Shown in pieces: positions 18,159-26,831 of a stretch of DNA of 64,000 nucleotides. Location of the stretch: the NCBI GenBank assembly GCA_000342265.1, contig CP004348.1, positions 186,001-250,000 of the forward strand, in the 5' to 3' direction. The first letter of the stretch is position 1. Each line of letters opens with the position of its first letter. The notes below the pieces were generated by a model. The model searched no databases. It was not told where the DNA came from and saw nothing but the letters and a program-made list of their open reading frames with translations. A program made the translations under genes and the position numbers. Source of the DNA: a beta proteobacterium CB (GTDB lineage Bacteria; Pseudomonadota; Gammaproteobacteria; Burkholderiales; Burkholderiaceae).

Positions 18159-20147
18159 ATGCATCTTTTATATGAAGAGGGTGGCGACATCAAGGTCGCC
18201 ACAGTCCAGTCCGCCTCCGGCGCAGGAGATGCTGAGTCATGGCAAGCAACCAGCCTTTCTGGCAAAAAAATTAAGTTAAAGGCGAAAGAAGTTTGGCTTC
18301 GTTTTGAAAAGCCAGAGCCACAAGCTTTAATGGATGAAGCTAGTGCTCTATCTAAAGAGATTGATCTGCAATTTTTATGGGACTGTGCACCAGATGAAGA
18401 ATTTGGTTTGGTGGATGTTGCTCAAGAATACTTTGGTGCGCAAGCCAGCATTCCACAGCAGACTGCATTAGCCATTGCTCTGCAGGGCGCGCCAGTATTT
18501 TTTCGTCGCAAAGGGCGGGGGCGTTTTCAAAGGGCGCCGCTGGAGCAATTACAGGCTGGTTTAGCAGCGCTTGAGCGTAAGCAAAAAGAGCTGGAGCAGC
18601 AAGCCGCTTGGCAAAAAGAGCTCGTAGCTGGCGTATTTCCAGAAACGCTGAAGTCTCAGGCAAACCAACTCCTGTTTTCTCCGGATAAAAATACCTCTGC
18701 TTACAAAGCATTAATTGCGGCATGTACCGAGTCAGGTGAATCTCCGGCACAGTTGATGATCCGTTGTGGCGCAATTGATTCACCTTTGCAATATCACCAG
18801 GGCATGTTCTTGAAAGCCCACTTCCCTCGGGGTGCTGCACATGATCCAAGTTCAGTTGTAGAGCAGGTCGCATTAGATGCTGCTATTGCAGAGTTGCCCT
18901 TAGCTGAAGTAAGCGCCTTCTCGATAGATGATTCAGGCACTACTGAAATTGATGATGCTTTATCGGTCACTGCGCTTGAAGAGGGTGGGCACCGTATTGG
19001 TATTCACATTGCCGCGCCTGGCCTAGTGATCGCCAAGGATGACGCTTTAGATAGGGTCGCACGCACTCGCATGTCTACCGTGTATTTCCCTGGTGACAAG
19101 ATCACAATGTTGCCGGACTCTGTCATTCAGCAGTTCTCACTGGATGAGGGCGCTCCTCGCCCAGCTTTATCGATTTATGTAGACATCGATTCGGCTGGAG
19201 TGGTGGACAGAGATTCATTGCAGTTGCGCGCTGAGATGGTTCCGATGGGAGCAAATCTGCGCTTAGAGAATTTGGAGCATCTGGTAACAGAAGAAAGTTT
19301 GGCTGATGAATCAGCTGACTATGCGTATCGTCAGGAGCTCAGCATTTTGTGGGGCGCGGCAAAGTTATTGCATGCAGGTCGCCAGGAGCAACGAGTAGCC
19401 AATGGATTACGCGCCGAGCAACTAGGGCTCTTAGATCCCAATGCTTTGGCGAGAGACTTTCATTTTCAAATCCAAGAAGTTAATGGTGCGCAGCGAGTAG
19501 CAATCACTCCGCGCCAGCGCGGTTCAATCCTAGATACGATCGTTGCGGAGTGGATGATTTATTGCAATAGCGCATCAGGACGTTTGCTGGCTGACCATGG
19601 GATACCCGGCTTGTTCCGAACTCAAAAGGGCTGGGGCCCTTTGCGTACTCGTATGCAGACAACCCCTGGTCCTCATGAGGGATTGGGTTTGGAGTATTAC
19701 GCATGGTGTACATCGCCCTTGCGCCGCTATTCAGACTTGGTGAATCAGTGGCAGTTGATTGCGATAGCCAAGCATGGCATTACTGCCAAGATGGTGGCGC
19801 CATTCCCGCCGCGAGATGCTGCTTTGATGGGTATCGCTGCTGACTTCGAAGCTTGCTATTCAGCCTATGGTGAATACCAGGATCGCCTTGAGAAATATTG
19901 GTGCTTGCGCTGGGTTGCTCAGGATGAGGTGCCTAAGCAAGTTTTTGTGAGACATCTCAAAGAAGGCATGTCCCGAGTAGAGCCCATCCCATTGCATTTA
20001 CCGGTCCCAGAGTTGGCTACGCATCCTCGTATGACTCGAGCTGAAGTCAGTATTGCTGACGTAGATCTTTTGCAACTGACTGCAGGAGTGCGACTTCTTT
20101 ATATAGAAACTCCAGAAGTCCCTGAGAGTGATGCAAGTCCCACCTAA
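18159..20147 (+). CDS. RNase II/RNB-family exoribonuclease
   Basis: 3'-5' exoribonuclease family member of 662 aa. The catalytic RNB domain starts near residue 250 with IDDSGTTEIDDALSV: metal-site residues D257, D265 and D266 are present and the position equivalent to E. coli RNase II D207 is Glu (E263). The catalytic Arg region TSPLRRYSDL is also present. The N-terminal 230 residues are a lineage-type region with a helical segment at about 135-165. No clear C-terminal S1 domain of usual length is seen. It starts 2 bp after the SDR gene, and its end overlaps the next gene. Confidence 0.9.
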   Translation: MHLLYEEGGDIKVATVQSASGAGDAESWQATSLSGKKIKLKAKEVWLRFEKPEPQALMDEASALSKEIDLQFLWDCAPDEEFGLVDVAQEYFGAQASIPQQTALAIALQGAPVFFRRKGRGRFQRAPLEQLQAGLAALERKQKELEQQAAWQKELVAGVFPETLKSQANQLLFSPDKNTSAYKALIAACTESGESPAQLMIRCGAIDSPLQYHQGMFLKAHFPRGAAHDPSSVVEQVALDAAIAELPLAEVSAFSIDDSGTTEIDDALSVTALEEGGHRIGIHIAAPGLVIAKDDALDRVARTRMSTVYFPGDKITMLPDSVIQQFSLDEGAPRPALSIYVDIDSAGVVDRDSLQLRAEMVPMGANLRLENLEHLVTEESLADESADYAYRQELSILWGAAKLLHAGRQEQRVANGLRAEQLGLLDPNALARDFHFQIQEVNGAQRVAITPRQRGSILDTIVAEWMIYCNSASGRLLADHGIPGLFRTQKGWGPLRTRMQTTPGPHEGLGLEYYAWCTSPLRRYSDLVNQWQLIAIAKHGITAKMVAPFPPRDAALMGIAADFEACYSAYGEYQDRLEKYWCLRWVAQDEVPKQVFVRHLKEGMSRVEPIPLHLPVPELATHPRMTRAEVSIADVDLLQLTAGVRLLYIETPEVPESDASPT

Positions 20148-20991
20148 ACTCGCTCAATTAGTAGAGCGCTTAGATGGTAGTTGGCGCCGCTACCCATTTG
20201 GCTATGCATTGGGCCTCTCTATTCTGGCTCACTTGATTTTCTTATCATTTCGCTGGGGTATTGGTGAAATAGAAAATCGCCGTTTGAATACGCCACTCAG
20301 CGTTGTCTTGGTCAACGCTAGTAATCAGGTGGCACCTAAGCAGGCCAATAAATTAGCTCAAGCGGATCTGCATGGAGGCGGCAATACCTCCAATCAAGAT
20401 GCTAGCGCACTCCATCGCGCAAGACTCGGTGCAGATGCCCGTCTCGAAGTTTTAGAGAAGCAGCAAAAGCAAATGCTGGCAAAGCTCGAAGCAGATCGAG
20501 CAATGTCAGGTGGTCGTAAAAGTGGGGATGAGCAAAAAGCCGCATCGCAACTGAACTCCTTAGAGGCGGAGTTAGCAAAGCGTTTACAGACCAATGGTCG
20601 CGAGCCTCGTCGTAAAGTCTTGACCGGAGCAAGTACGAAAGCGGTTGTATTTGCACAGTATTACGATGCAATGCGCCAAAAGATAGAGGCCTATGGGAGT
20701 GCATTTTTCCCGCGAGCCAACGGACGTCCCTTATATGGGAGTTTGGTAATTGTGGTGAGTGTTGATGCTCAAGGACGTATTGCGAATAATGCACAGGGTA
20801 AAGATGGATTAAGTATTGGGCGTAGCTCTGGCAACCCTGAGTTAGATCGCCAGGCCTTGGCAATTGTTCGAGCTTCTGCTCCCTTTGGAGTTTTCCCTGT
20901 AGAAATGCGTAATCAGATTGATATCTTGGATTGGGTTTCCACTTTTGATTTCACAAGAGATGGATCTGATCGTCTAGATTTGCGCCCTTAA
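20131..20991 (+). CDS. TonB-like energy-transducer family protein
   Basis: 286 aa with a single membrane helix near residues 24-42 (YALGLSILAHLIFLSF), a charged, coiled-coil-like middle (about 95-150, rich in Lys, Glu, Gln) and a C-terminal TonB-type domain (about 185-286, with GSLVIVVSVDAQGRIA and a conserved SSGNPELDRQAL). ATG 20131 is chosen over GTG 20128. It overlaps the RNase gene by 17 bp. There are no ExbB/ExbD genes nearby, so it may be an envelope linker rather than a true transporter energiser. Confidence 0.8.
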   Translation: MQVPPKLAQLVERLDGSWRRYPFGYALGLSILAHLIFLSFRWGIGEIENRRLNTPLSVVLVNASNQVAPKQANKLAQADLHGGGNTSNQDASALHRARLGADARLEVLEKQQKQMLAKLEADRAMSGGRKSGDEQKAASQLNSLEAELAKRLQTNGREPRRKVLTGASTKAVVFAQYYDAMRQKIEAYGSAFFPRANGRPLYGSLVIVVSVDAQGRIANNAQGKDGLSIGRSSGNPELDRQALAIVRASAPFGVFPVEMRNQIDILDWVSTFDFTRDGSDRLDLRP

Positions 20992-21033
20992 TTCAGACAT
21001 GCGTTACACAATTTCGCTTATCCTGTACCCAAT

Positions 21034-21942
21034 ATGAGTCAAGCCACTTCTACTGAGTTGCATACCGACCCCACCCAATTCCCTGGTGTGGATGTCTATG
21101 CGGTTGCGGGTCATCCGATCTCACACAGTAAATCCCCCGCTATTCATAAACGCTTTGCTGAGCAGTCAAATCAAAAAATGCACTACGGTCGTTTGCAGCC
21201 TGCCCTTGATGATTTTAAAACTGCTGCGCAATCTTTCTTTGCTGCTGGCGGCAAAGGCATGAATGTCACCGTACCATTTAAGTTGGATGCTCAGACTCTT
21301 GCGGACGTATTAACGCCGCGTGCACAGCTTGCTGGTGCTGTAAATACTTTGCGCATTGAAGATGGAAAAATCTTTGGTGACAATACCGATGGCGCTGGTT
21401 TAGTCAGAGACCTATTGGCGCAGGGTATTCAGATTAAAGGCTCTCGAATTCTATTGTTGGGAGCGGGTGGTGCGTCGCGCGGAGTGCTGGGCCCATTGCT
21501 AGAGCAGTCGCCGAAAGAATTAATGATTGCCAATCGATCCAATACTAAGGCTGATGAATTGGTTCAATTGTTTGGTCGCTTGGCTAGCTCACTGGGTGTT
21601 GCACTACAAGCGGTTTCTTTAAGTGATCTTGAAGATGCTAGTAAGACTACATCTCCTTTTGATCTCATCATTAATGCTACTGCTGCAGGTCTATCGGATG
21701 AATCTCCTATCAGCGATGCCGCAGTAGGTAATATTTTCATTCCAAAGTCTTTTGCCTACGATATGGTCTATGGCAAAGTTACTACCTTTATGCAGCAAGC
21801 ATTACATCGAGGTGCTCGGGTAAGTGATGGCTTGGGTATGCTAGTAGAGCAGGCTGCTGACGCCTTCTTGATTTGGCGTGGTGCCGAGCTTGCTAATGCG
21901 ATCGATCCTCGTGCTGTATTAGCAGAACTTCGTCATTCCTAG
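21034..21942 (+). CDS. aroE: Shikimate dehydrogenase
   Basis: NADPH-dependent reduction of 3-dehydroshikimate to shikimate. 302 aa. Seen: substrate-binding SHSKSPAIHKRFAEQ, NVTVPFK with the catalytic Lys (about 79-85), DNTDGAGLVRDL with the conserved Asp, and a glycine-rich NADP loop LLLGAGGASRGV (about 145-156). Together with aroQ it places two shikimate steps in the window. ATG start at 21034; mtgA follows after 17 bp. Confidence 0.97.
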   Translation: MSQATSTELHTDPTQFPGVDVYAVAGHPISHSKSPAIHKRFAEQSNQKMHYGRLQPALDDFKTAAQSFFAAGGKGMNVTVPFKLDAQTLADVLTPRAQLAGAVNTLRIEDGKIFGDNTDGAGLVRDLLAQGIQIKGSRILLLGAGGASRGVLGPLLEQSPKELMIANRSNTKADELVQLFGRLASSLGVALQAVSLSDLEDASKTTSPFDLIINATAAGLSDESPISDAAVGNIFIPKSFAYDMVYGKVTTFMQQALHRGARVSDGLGMLVEQAADAFLIWRGAELANAIDPRAVLAELRHS

Positions 21943-21959
21943 TTTCTAGCTGAGCTTTG

Positions 21960-22700
21960 ATGCGCTGGCTTTCTTATCTTCTGAAATGTTTGCTGGGTGG
22001 TTTTCTTGCCATGCAAATGTACTTTGTCATTCAGATTGGGTTGTGGGTGGTGCTGGACCCCAGTAGCACTGCTTTTCAGAGGGCTGAGCGCTGGCGCCTT
22101 TGCGGCCTGTCCTGGTCTTGCCCAGTGCAGTCAAGTTGGGTTCCTTACGACAAAATCTCTGGCAATCTTAAGCGTGCGGTCTTGGTGAGTGAAGACGATA
22201 TCTTTTTTCAGCACATGGGTGTACGGGTTGAAGATATGCAAAAAGCATGGGCTAAAAATTCACAGCTCAATCAACAAGGCGGTAAATCCAAAACTGCTTT
22301 ACGTGGTGGTTCCACAATTACACAGCAACTAGCAAAGAATCTTTTTCTCTCATCTGAGCAGAATTATTTTCGCAAAGCGCAAGAGCTGATTATTACTGGC
22401 CTGCTTGAGGTAATGCTAACCAAGCAGAGGTTGTTCGAAATTTATCTAAATTCAGTAGAGTGGGGTGAAGGTATTTTTGGAATTGGTGCGGCTTCTCAAC
22501 ATTACTATGGAGTAAAGCCGGCAGCACTTGATCGTGAGCAGGCAGCTGCCTTAGCCTCTGCATTGCCAGCACCGAAATGTTTCGACAAAGCGCAGTATTG
22601 CCGTAAGGCCAATATTCATTTCCCTACGCGGCAAGACTTTATTTTGGAAAACATGGATAGAGTGGCTTTAGCACCCACTCCAAAACCAAAGGCGCGTTAG
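21960..22700 (+). CDS. mtgA: Monofunctional peptidoglycan glycosyltransferase
   Basis: Polymerises lipid II into glycan strands at the inner membrane. 246 aa, GT51 family. An N-terminal hydrophobic anchor (about 4-30) precedes the periplasmic domain containing the catalytic Glu motif VSEDDIFFQHMGV, GGSTITQQLAKNLFLS and QELIITGLLEVMLTKQRLFEIYLN. ATG at 21960 is preferred over the in-frame TTG at 21957. Probably co-transcribed with aroE, a pairing found in other betaproteobacteria and gammaproteobacteria. Confidence 0.96.
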   Translation: MRWLSYLLKCLLGGFLAMQMYFVIQIGLWVVLDPSSTAFQRAERWRLCGLSWSCPVQSSWVPYDKISGNLKRAVLVSEDDIFFQHMGVRVEDMQKAWAKNSQLNQQGGKSKTALRGGSTITQQLAKNLFLSSEQNYFRKAQELIITGLLEVMLTKQRLFEIYLNSVEWGEGIFGIGAASQHYYGVKPAALDREQAAALASALPAPKCFDKAQYCRKANIHFPTRQDFILENMDRVALAPTPKPKAR

Positions 22701-22728
22701 ATTTGCTGTAACCCAACCCAATTTCTTT

Positions 22729-23574
22729 TTATTTGATAGCCGCAGCTCTTAATGCATCTCTCGTGGTGATGGCTACTTTTCTGGCTGCCTCAGCAAAATC
22801 ATTGCCTGAGCTCGCGTACAGGATTGCTCTGGAAGAGTTAATCATCATGCCGCTACCTGGTTTATTCGGGATACTGCCAGCCTTAACAGTGGCATCGATA
22901 TCTCCGCCCTGAGCGCCAATACCTGGAATGAGCAAAGGCATCTCGCCCACAATCGCTCGGACCTTGGCGATTTCGTCGGGGAAGGTTGCACCAACCACTA
23001 AGCTGATTTGGCCAGAGGCATTCCACTGTTGTGCAGCTAGTTTGGCGACATGCAGGTAAAGTGGCTCGCCCTTGGGTGACACATTCAGAAACTGAAGATC
23101 AGAACCTCCAGGATTTGAGGTGCGACATAAAACAATCACACCCTTGCCAGCGTGTTTTAGATAGGGGTCGATGGTGTCAAAGCCCATGTAAGGGTTCACG
23201 GTCACCGCATCTGCACCGTAGCGCTCAAAAGCCTCTAAGGCATAGTGATCTGCTGTACTGCCGATATCACCACGCTTGGAGTCCAAGATAACGGGGATAT
23301 GGGGGTATTTATCTTTGAGGTAGCGAGTGAGTTTTTCTAGTTGAGCTTCAGCTCTTTGGGATGCGAAGTAAGCAAACTGGGGCTTAAAGGAGCAGGCGGT
23401 ATCCGCAGTGGCATCAGCAATCTCGCGGCAGAACTCAAAAATCCCTTCAGGCTTACCCTGAAATACGGCGGGCAAGCGCTTGGGATCTGGATCGAAGCCC
23501 ACACACAACATGCTGCCTTGGGAAGCCCATGCAGACTGGAGTTGTTGGGTAAAGGTATTTGGGCTGGAGTTCAT
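22729..23574 (-). CDS. pyrF: Orotidine 5'-phosphate decarboxylase (type 2 PyrF)
   Basis: Last step of UMP synthesis, decarboxylating OMP. The 281-aa length and the sequences [31 protein letters not shown] (catalytic Lys/Asp), [14 protein letters not shown] and [11 protein letters not shown] place it in the longer type 2 subfamily rather than the E. coli-type. Single gene, convergent with mtgA and divergent from corA. Other pyrimidine genes in the window are pyrB and pyrR. Confidence 0.96.
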   Translation of the reverse strand: MNSSPNTFTQQLQSAWASQGSMLCVGFDPDPKRLPAVFQGKPEGIFEFCREIADATADTACSFKPQFAYFASQRAEAQLEKLTRYLKDKYPHIPVILDSKRGDIGSTADHYALEAFERYGADAVTVNPYMGFDTIDPYLKHAGKGVIVLCRTSNPGGSDLQFLNVSPKGEPLYLHVAKLAAQQWNASGQISLVVGATFPDEIAKVRAIVGEMPLLIPGIGAQGGDIDATVKAGSIPNKPGSGMMINSSRAILYASSGNDFAEAARKVAITTRDALRAAAIK

Positions 23575-23647
23575 TAGGATTAGCTTATTTTAGTGAAACT
23601 GTCATGATCTATAGGATAAACTAGCGACCATTCCTTAGGAGTTCACC

Positions 23648-24619
23648 ATGATCAACTTGTTCGTCCTGCAAAATGGCCGCCTCTCTCAAGAGCAAGTGGA
23701 AGATCGCAATGAATTGTTGCAATACTCCAACCCTATCTGGATTGACGTTGTTGATCCAGAAGAAGAAGAACTCCTGTGGATTAAAGAGGCTTTTGGCGTT
23801 CTTTTGCCTGAATTGGATGATTTGGGCGACTTAGAGGCTTCTGCACGTTATTTCGAGGCTGATGATGGCCACCTCCACATTCGTACCGATTTCTTATTGG
23901 ACGAAGAAGAAACTTCTCGCAACGTGCGAGTTGCTTTCGTGATGACCAAGCAAGTTTTGTTCTCTATTCATGATGAAGATTTACCGGTCTTCCGTTTGGT
24001 GCGTTTGCGTGCGCGTTTGCGCCCAGGCTCAGTGAGTAACGCGAAAGATGTTTTGCTCGATCTGTATTCCACTGATGCTGAGTATTCTGCCGATGCTTTG
24101 GAGGAGGTTTATGAAAACCTCGAGCAAGCAGGCAAGCGCGTTCTGCAGGATGACATCACCGATAACGATGCAGAAGAAGTGCTCGAAACCATTGCCAAGG
24201 AAGAAGATACCAACGGACGCATTCGTCGTAATGTGATGGATACCCGTCGTGCACTATCTTTCTTAATGCGCAGCAAATTATTGTCTGATGAGCAGCAAGA
24301 AGAGGCGCGTCAGATTTTGCGAGACATTGATTCACTAGAAAACCATACTGCGTTCTTGTTCGACAAGATTAACTTCTTGATGGATGCGACGGTCGGTTTT
24401 ATTAATTTGAACCAAAGTAAGATCATCAAGATCTTCTCGGTGGTATCTGTTGCCTTAATGCCGCCTACTTTATTGGCGAGCGTATGGGGTATGAACTTCC
24501 GCTACATGCCTGAGCTAGAGCAGACTTGGGGTTATCCGGTTGCCATTATTTCTATGGTGATTTCAGCGATGATTCCATTGGGCTACTTCCGCCACAAGGG
24601 CTGGCTAAGCTCACGCTAA
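23648..24619 (+). CDS. corA: CorA magnesium/cobalt transporter
   Basis: Pentameric divalent-cation channel of the inner membrane. 323 aa: a long acidic cytoplasmic N-terminal domain (rich in Glu and Asp, with the long helix near 130-250), then two C-terminal helices. The selectivity motif GMN is present in SVWGMNFRYMPELEQTW, and the second helix ends in basic residues (RHKGWLSSR). TTAGGAG lies before the ATG. Monocistronic, convergent with pncC. Confidence 0.97.
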   Translation: MINLFVLQNGRLSQEQVEDRNELLQYSNPIWIDVVDPEEEELLWIKEAFGVLLPELDDLGDLEASARYFEADDGHLHIRTDFLLDEEETSRNVRVAFVMTKQVLFSIHDEDLPVFRLVRLRARLRPGSVSNAKDVLLDLYSTDAEYSADALEEVYENLEQAGKRVLQDDITDNDAEEVLETIAKEEDTNGRIRRNVMDTRRALSFLMRSKLLSDEQQEEARQILRDIDSLENHTAFLFDKINFLMDATVGFINLNQSKIIKIFSVVSVALMPPTLLASVWGMNFRYMPELEQTWGYPVAIISMVISAMIPLGYFRHKGWLSSR

Positions 24620-24637
24620 TTCTGTAGTACTGCCTTA

Positions 24638-25162
24638 TTAGGCGTTTTTAGGTTTAAGCATTTCCAGAAATTGCGAGAGTGCAAAATCACGCGCTTGTTC
24701 TCGTACGATTTGACGATCACCCTTGAAATGCTTGGTCATTGTGGTGGTATTGATTAGATCAATTCCAGCGGCCTCTTTAATTGCCCAGCCAAAGCAGACC
24801 GTACCAACCGGTTTTTCAGGTGAACCACCAGTTGGGCCAGCGATGCCAGTAATGGAGATGGCGGCATTAACGTTCGCATTGTGTAGAGCGCCCTCAGCCA
24901 TTGCTTTAGCAACGGGTTCACTCACTGCTCCAAAGGATTCAAGCGTTTCTACTGGGACATCTAGGCATTCAGATTTCGCAGCATTGCTATAGGTGATGTA
25001 GCCTCTCTCAAGCCAATCACTAGAGCCTGCTAAATCCGTCAGAGTGGCGCAGACAAGACCGCCAGTACAGGATTCGGCCAAGGCAATCTTCCAGCCCCGA
25101 TTGATTAGTGTCAGCGCTACAGCTCTCGCTAATTCATGCTGAGGATCATTATTATTTTTCAT
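24638..25162 (-). CDS. pncC: Nicotinamide-nucleotide amidohydrolase PncC (CinA C-terminal family)
   Basis: Deamidates NMN to nicotinate mononucleotide in the NAD salvage cycle. 174 aa from the ATG at 25162, beginning MKNNNDPQHELARAV. The open frame extends further upstream inside pgpA, but this start gives the normal family length and an ATGA overlap with the pgpA stop. The CinA C-terminal signature is visible: LAESCTGGLVCATLTDLAGSS, ITGIAGPTGGS and KPVGTVCFGW. It is the last gene of thiL-pgpA-pncC. Confidence 0.95.
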   Translation of the reverse strand: MKNNNDPQHELARAVALTLINRGWKIALAESCTGGLVCATLTDLAGSSDWLERGYITYSNAAKSECLDVPVETLESFGAVSEPVAKAMAEGALHNANVNAAISITGIAGPTGGSPEKPVGTVCFGWAIKEAAGIDLINTTTMTKHFKGDRQIVREQARDFALSQFLEMLKPKNA

Positions 25163-25740
25163 GAGATGTAGCTCAATCCAATATGTAAGAGCGTGATGGT
25201 GAGTAAAGTGAAAAACGCTGCAGCCAAATCGTCTGCAATGATCCCGAAGCCGCGCCAAAGCATTAAACCAATATTGGATGGAGAGGAATCATCACCGCCT
25301 TCTAAATGTTTAAAGTGTCGATCAATCATTCCGATCAGACCTGGTTTGACAGCATCAAAAAATCGGAAGAGTGCAAATGCCACAATTTGTACCCATAGAC
25401 TTGCCGGCATGATGAAGACCAACACGAGCCAAAAAGCGACAACTTCATCCCACACAATTCCACCAAAATCTTTTTTTCCTAACTCTTCGCTGACTTGTCC
25501 GCAGATCCAGCAACCCACTAGAACTCCCATACCAATGATCCATAACCATGCTTGGGTAGATAAAAAATACTCGCCTATCAAGAATGCAACCCAGGCCCAC
25601 AGAGTTCCTGCGGTACCGGGTGCAAATGGCGCCAGGCCACTGCCCATGCCGAAGGCAAGGGCGCGACTAGGTTTACTGAATACCCACTTAAAGCCGGGGG
25701 TCAATATGGAGGCACTTGGCGAATTGGTTTGGGTATTCAT
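25159..25740 (-). CDS. pgpA: Phosphatidylglycerophosphatase A
   Basis: Removes the terminal phosphate of phosphatidylglycerophosphate to give phosphatidylglycerol. 193 aa inner-membrane protein with about four hydrophobic segments. Seen: GSGLAPFAPGTAGTLWAW near residue 33-50, a family hallmark, and the acidic GGIVWDEVVAFW motif. The start codon overlaps the thiL stop (ATGA) and its stop overlaps the pncC start, so all three are translationally coupled. The thiL-pgpA order is common in proteobacteria. Confidence 0.95.
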   Translation of the reverse strand: MNTQTNSPSASILTPGFKWVFSKPSRALAFGMGSGLAPFAPGTAGTLWAWVAFLIGEYFLSTQAWLWIIGMGVLVGCWICGQVSEELGKKDFGGIVWDEVVAFWLVLVFIMPASLWVQIVAFALFRFFDAVKPGLIGMIDRHFKHLEGGDDSSPSNIGLMLWRGFGIIADDLAAAFFTLLTITLLHIGLSYIS

Positions 25741-26759
25741 GCAAAGTGGTCAAAAGATTTCAGGAGTAAATCCGATTCTTGAATGTTTAATGCTTTTCCA
25801 TCGCTATGGATGATGCGTATCTCGGGTGTTGAGTGTTGCATAGATTTGATGCTGCCAATTTGAGTCAGCGGAAGATGGAGATCGGCACTAATTTTGGCAA
25901 TTACATCCCTTTTGCTACTTGGTGCGGTAAAGCACAGCTCGTAATCATCTCCACCACGCGCAGCATATTGATTTTGGATGGTTTGTGATTGCTTGAGTAG
26001 TGCGCTGGATTTTGGAATTCTGTCTAAAAAGATTTCTGCATCTTTGCCTGATTGCTTCAGGATATGCCTCAGGTCACCCAATAGGCCATCAGAGACATCT
26101 AAAGCCGAATTAGCAACACCTCTCAAGGCAAGACCTAAATTTACTCTTGGGGTGGGTTGATGCATGCGTGCCTCAATGTCCGCTAAATCTTCTTTTGACA
26201 ATTCAATTTCATGACGCAGTGCAGCAAGAGTAAGTCTGGCATCACCAACAAATCCAGATACCCAAATGTCATCACCCGCTAATGCCCCCGATCTACGAAT
26301 GGCTTTATCTTTCGGAATGCTGCCAAAGGCAGTGATGCAAATATTGAGTGGGCCAGCAGTCGTGTCACCGCCAATGAGTGGGCAAGCAAATTGATTGGCG
26401 ATTGCAAATAAACCCTTGCTAAAGGCTTCTAACCACGCTGAATTGGGTTCAGGCAATGCGAGTGCCAAAGTGAATCCGACCGGCTGAGCACCCATGGCCG
26501 CCAGGTCTGAGAGGTTGACTGCTAGGGCTTTCCAGCCCAGCCACTCTGGATTAGCGTCTGGAAAAAAATGCCGCCCAGAGACCAGCATATCGCTGGTGAT
26601 CGCAATCTCGTCAGTAGGAACGGTTTTTAGTAGGGCGCAGTCATCTCCTATTCCCAGCTTTACTTGGCCGGGATTATTCGCAAGCATGAGATCTGACTGC
26701 GTTTTAAAAAAACGTTGAATCAGGTCAAATTCGCCGAGTGGGGAGGTTTGAGATTGCAT
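25737..26759 (-). CDS. thiL: Thiamine-monophosphate kinase
   Basis: Phosphorylates thiamine monophosphate to the active cofactor thiamine diphosphate. 340 aa from the ATG at 26759 (MQSQTSPLGEFDLIQRF), which is the normal ThiL N-terminus; the frame remains open upstream through the maeB start region but with no family similarity. Seen: LGIGDDCALL, SDMLVSGRHF, NLSDLAAMGAQPVGF, IGGDTTAGPL and DVSDGLLGDL, all PurM/ThiL-fold motifs binding Mg-ATP. It is divergent from maeB with 72 bp between the starts. Confidence 0.96.
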   Translation of the reverse strand: MQSQTSPLGEFDLIQRFFKTQSDLMLANNPGQVKLGIGDDCALLKTVPTDEIAITSDMLVSGRHFFPDANPEWLGWKALAVNLSDLAAMGAQPVGFTLALALPEPNSAWLEAFSKGLFAIANQFACPLIGGDTTAGPLNICITAFGSIPKDKAIRRSGALAGDDIWVSGFVGDARLTLAALRHEIELSKEDLADIEARMHQPTPRVNLGLALRGVANSALDVSDGLLGDLRHILKQSGKDAEIFLDRIPKSSALLKQSQTIQNQYAARGGDDYELCFTAPSSKRDVIAKISADLHLPLTQIGSIKSMQHSTPEIRIIHSDGKALNIQESDLLLKSFDHFA

Positions 26760-26831
26760 GCCCCATTTTATGGCTCTTGGGACTCTTTCATCCGAGAGGA
26801 ATAGAATTGGAAGCTTGAATACGTCTGATTG

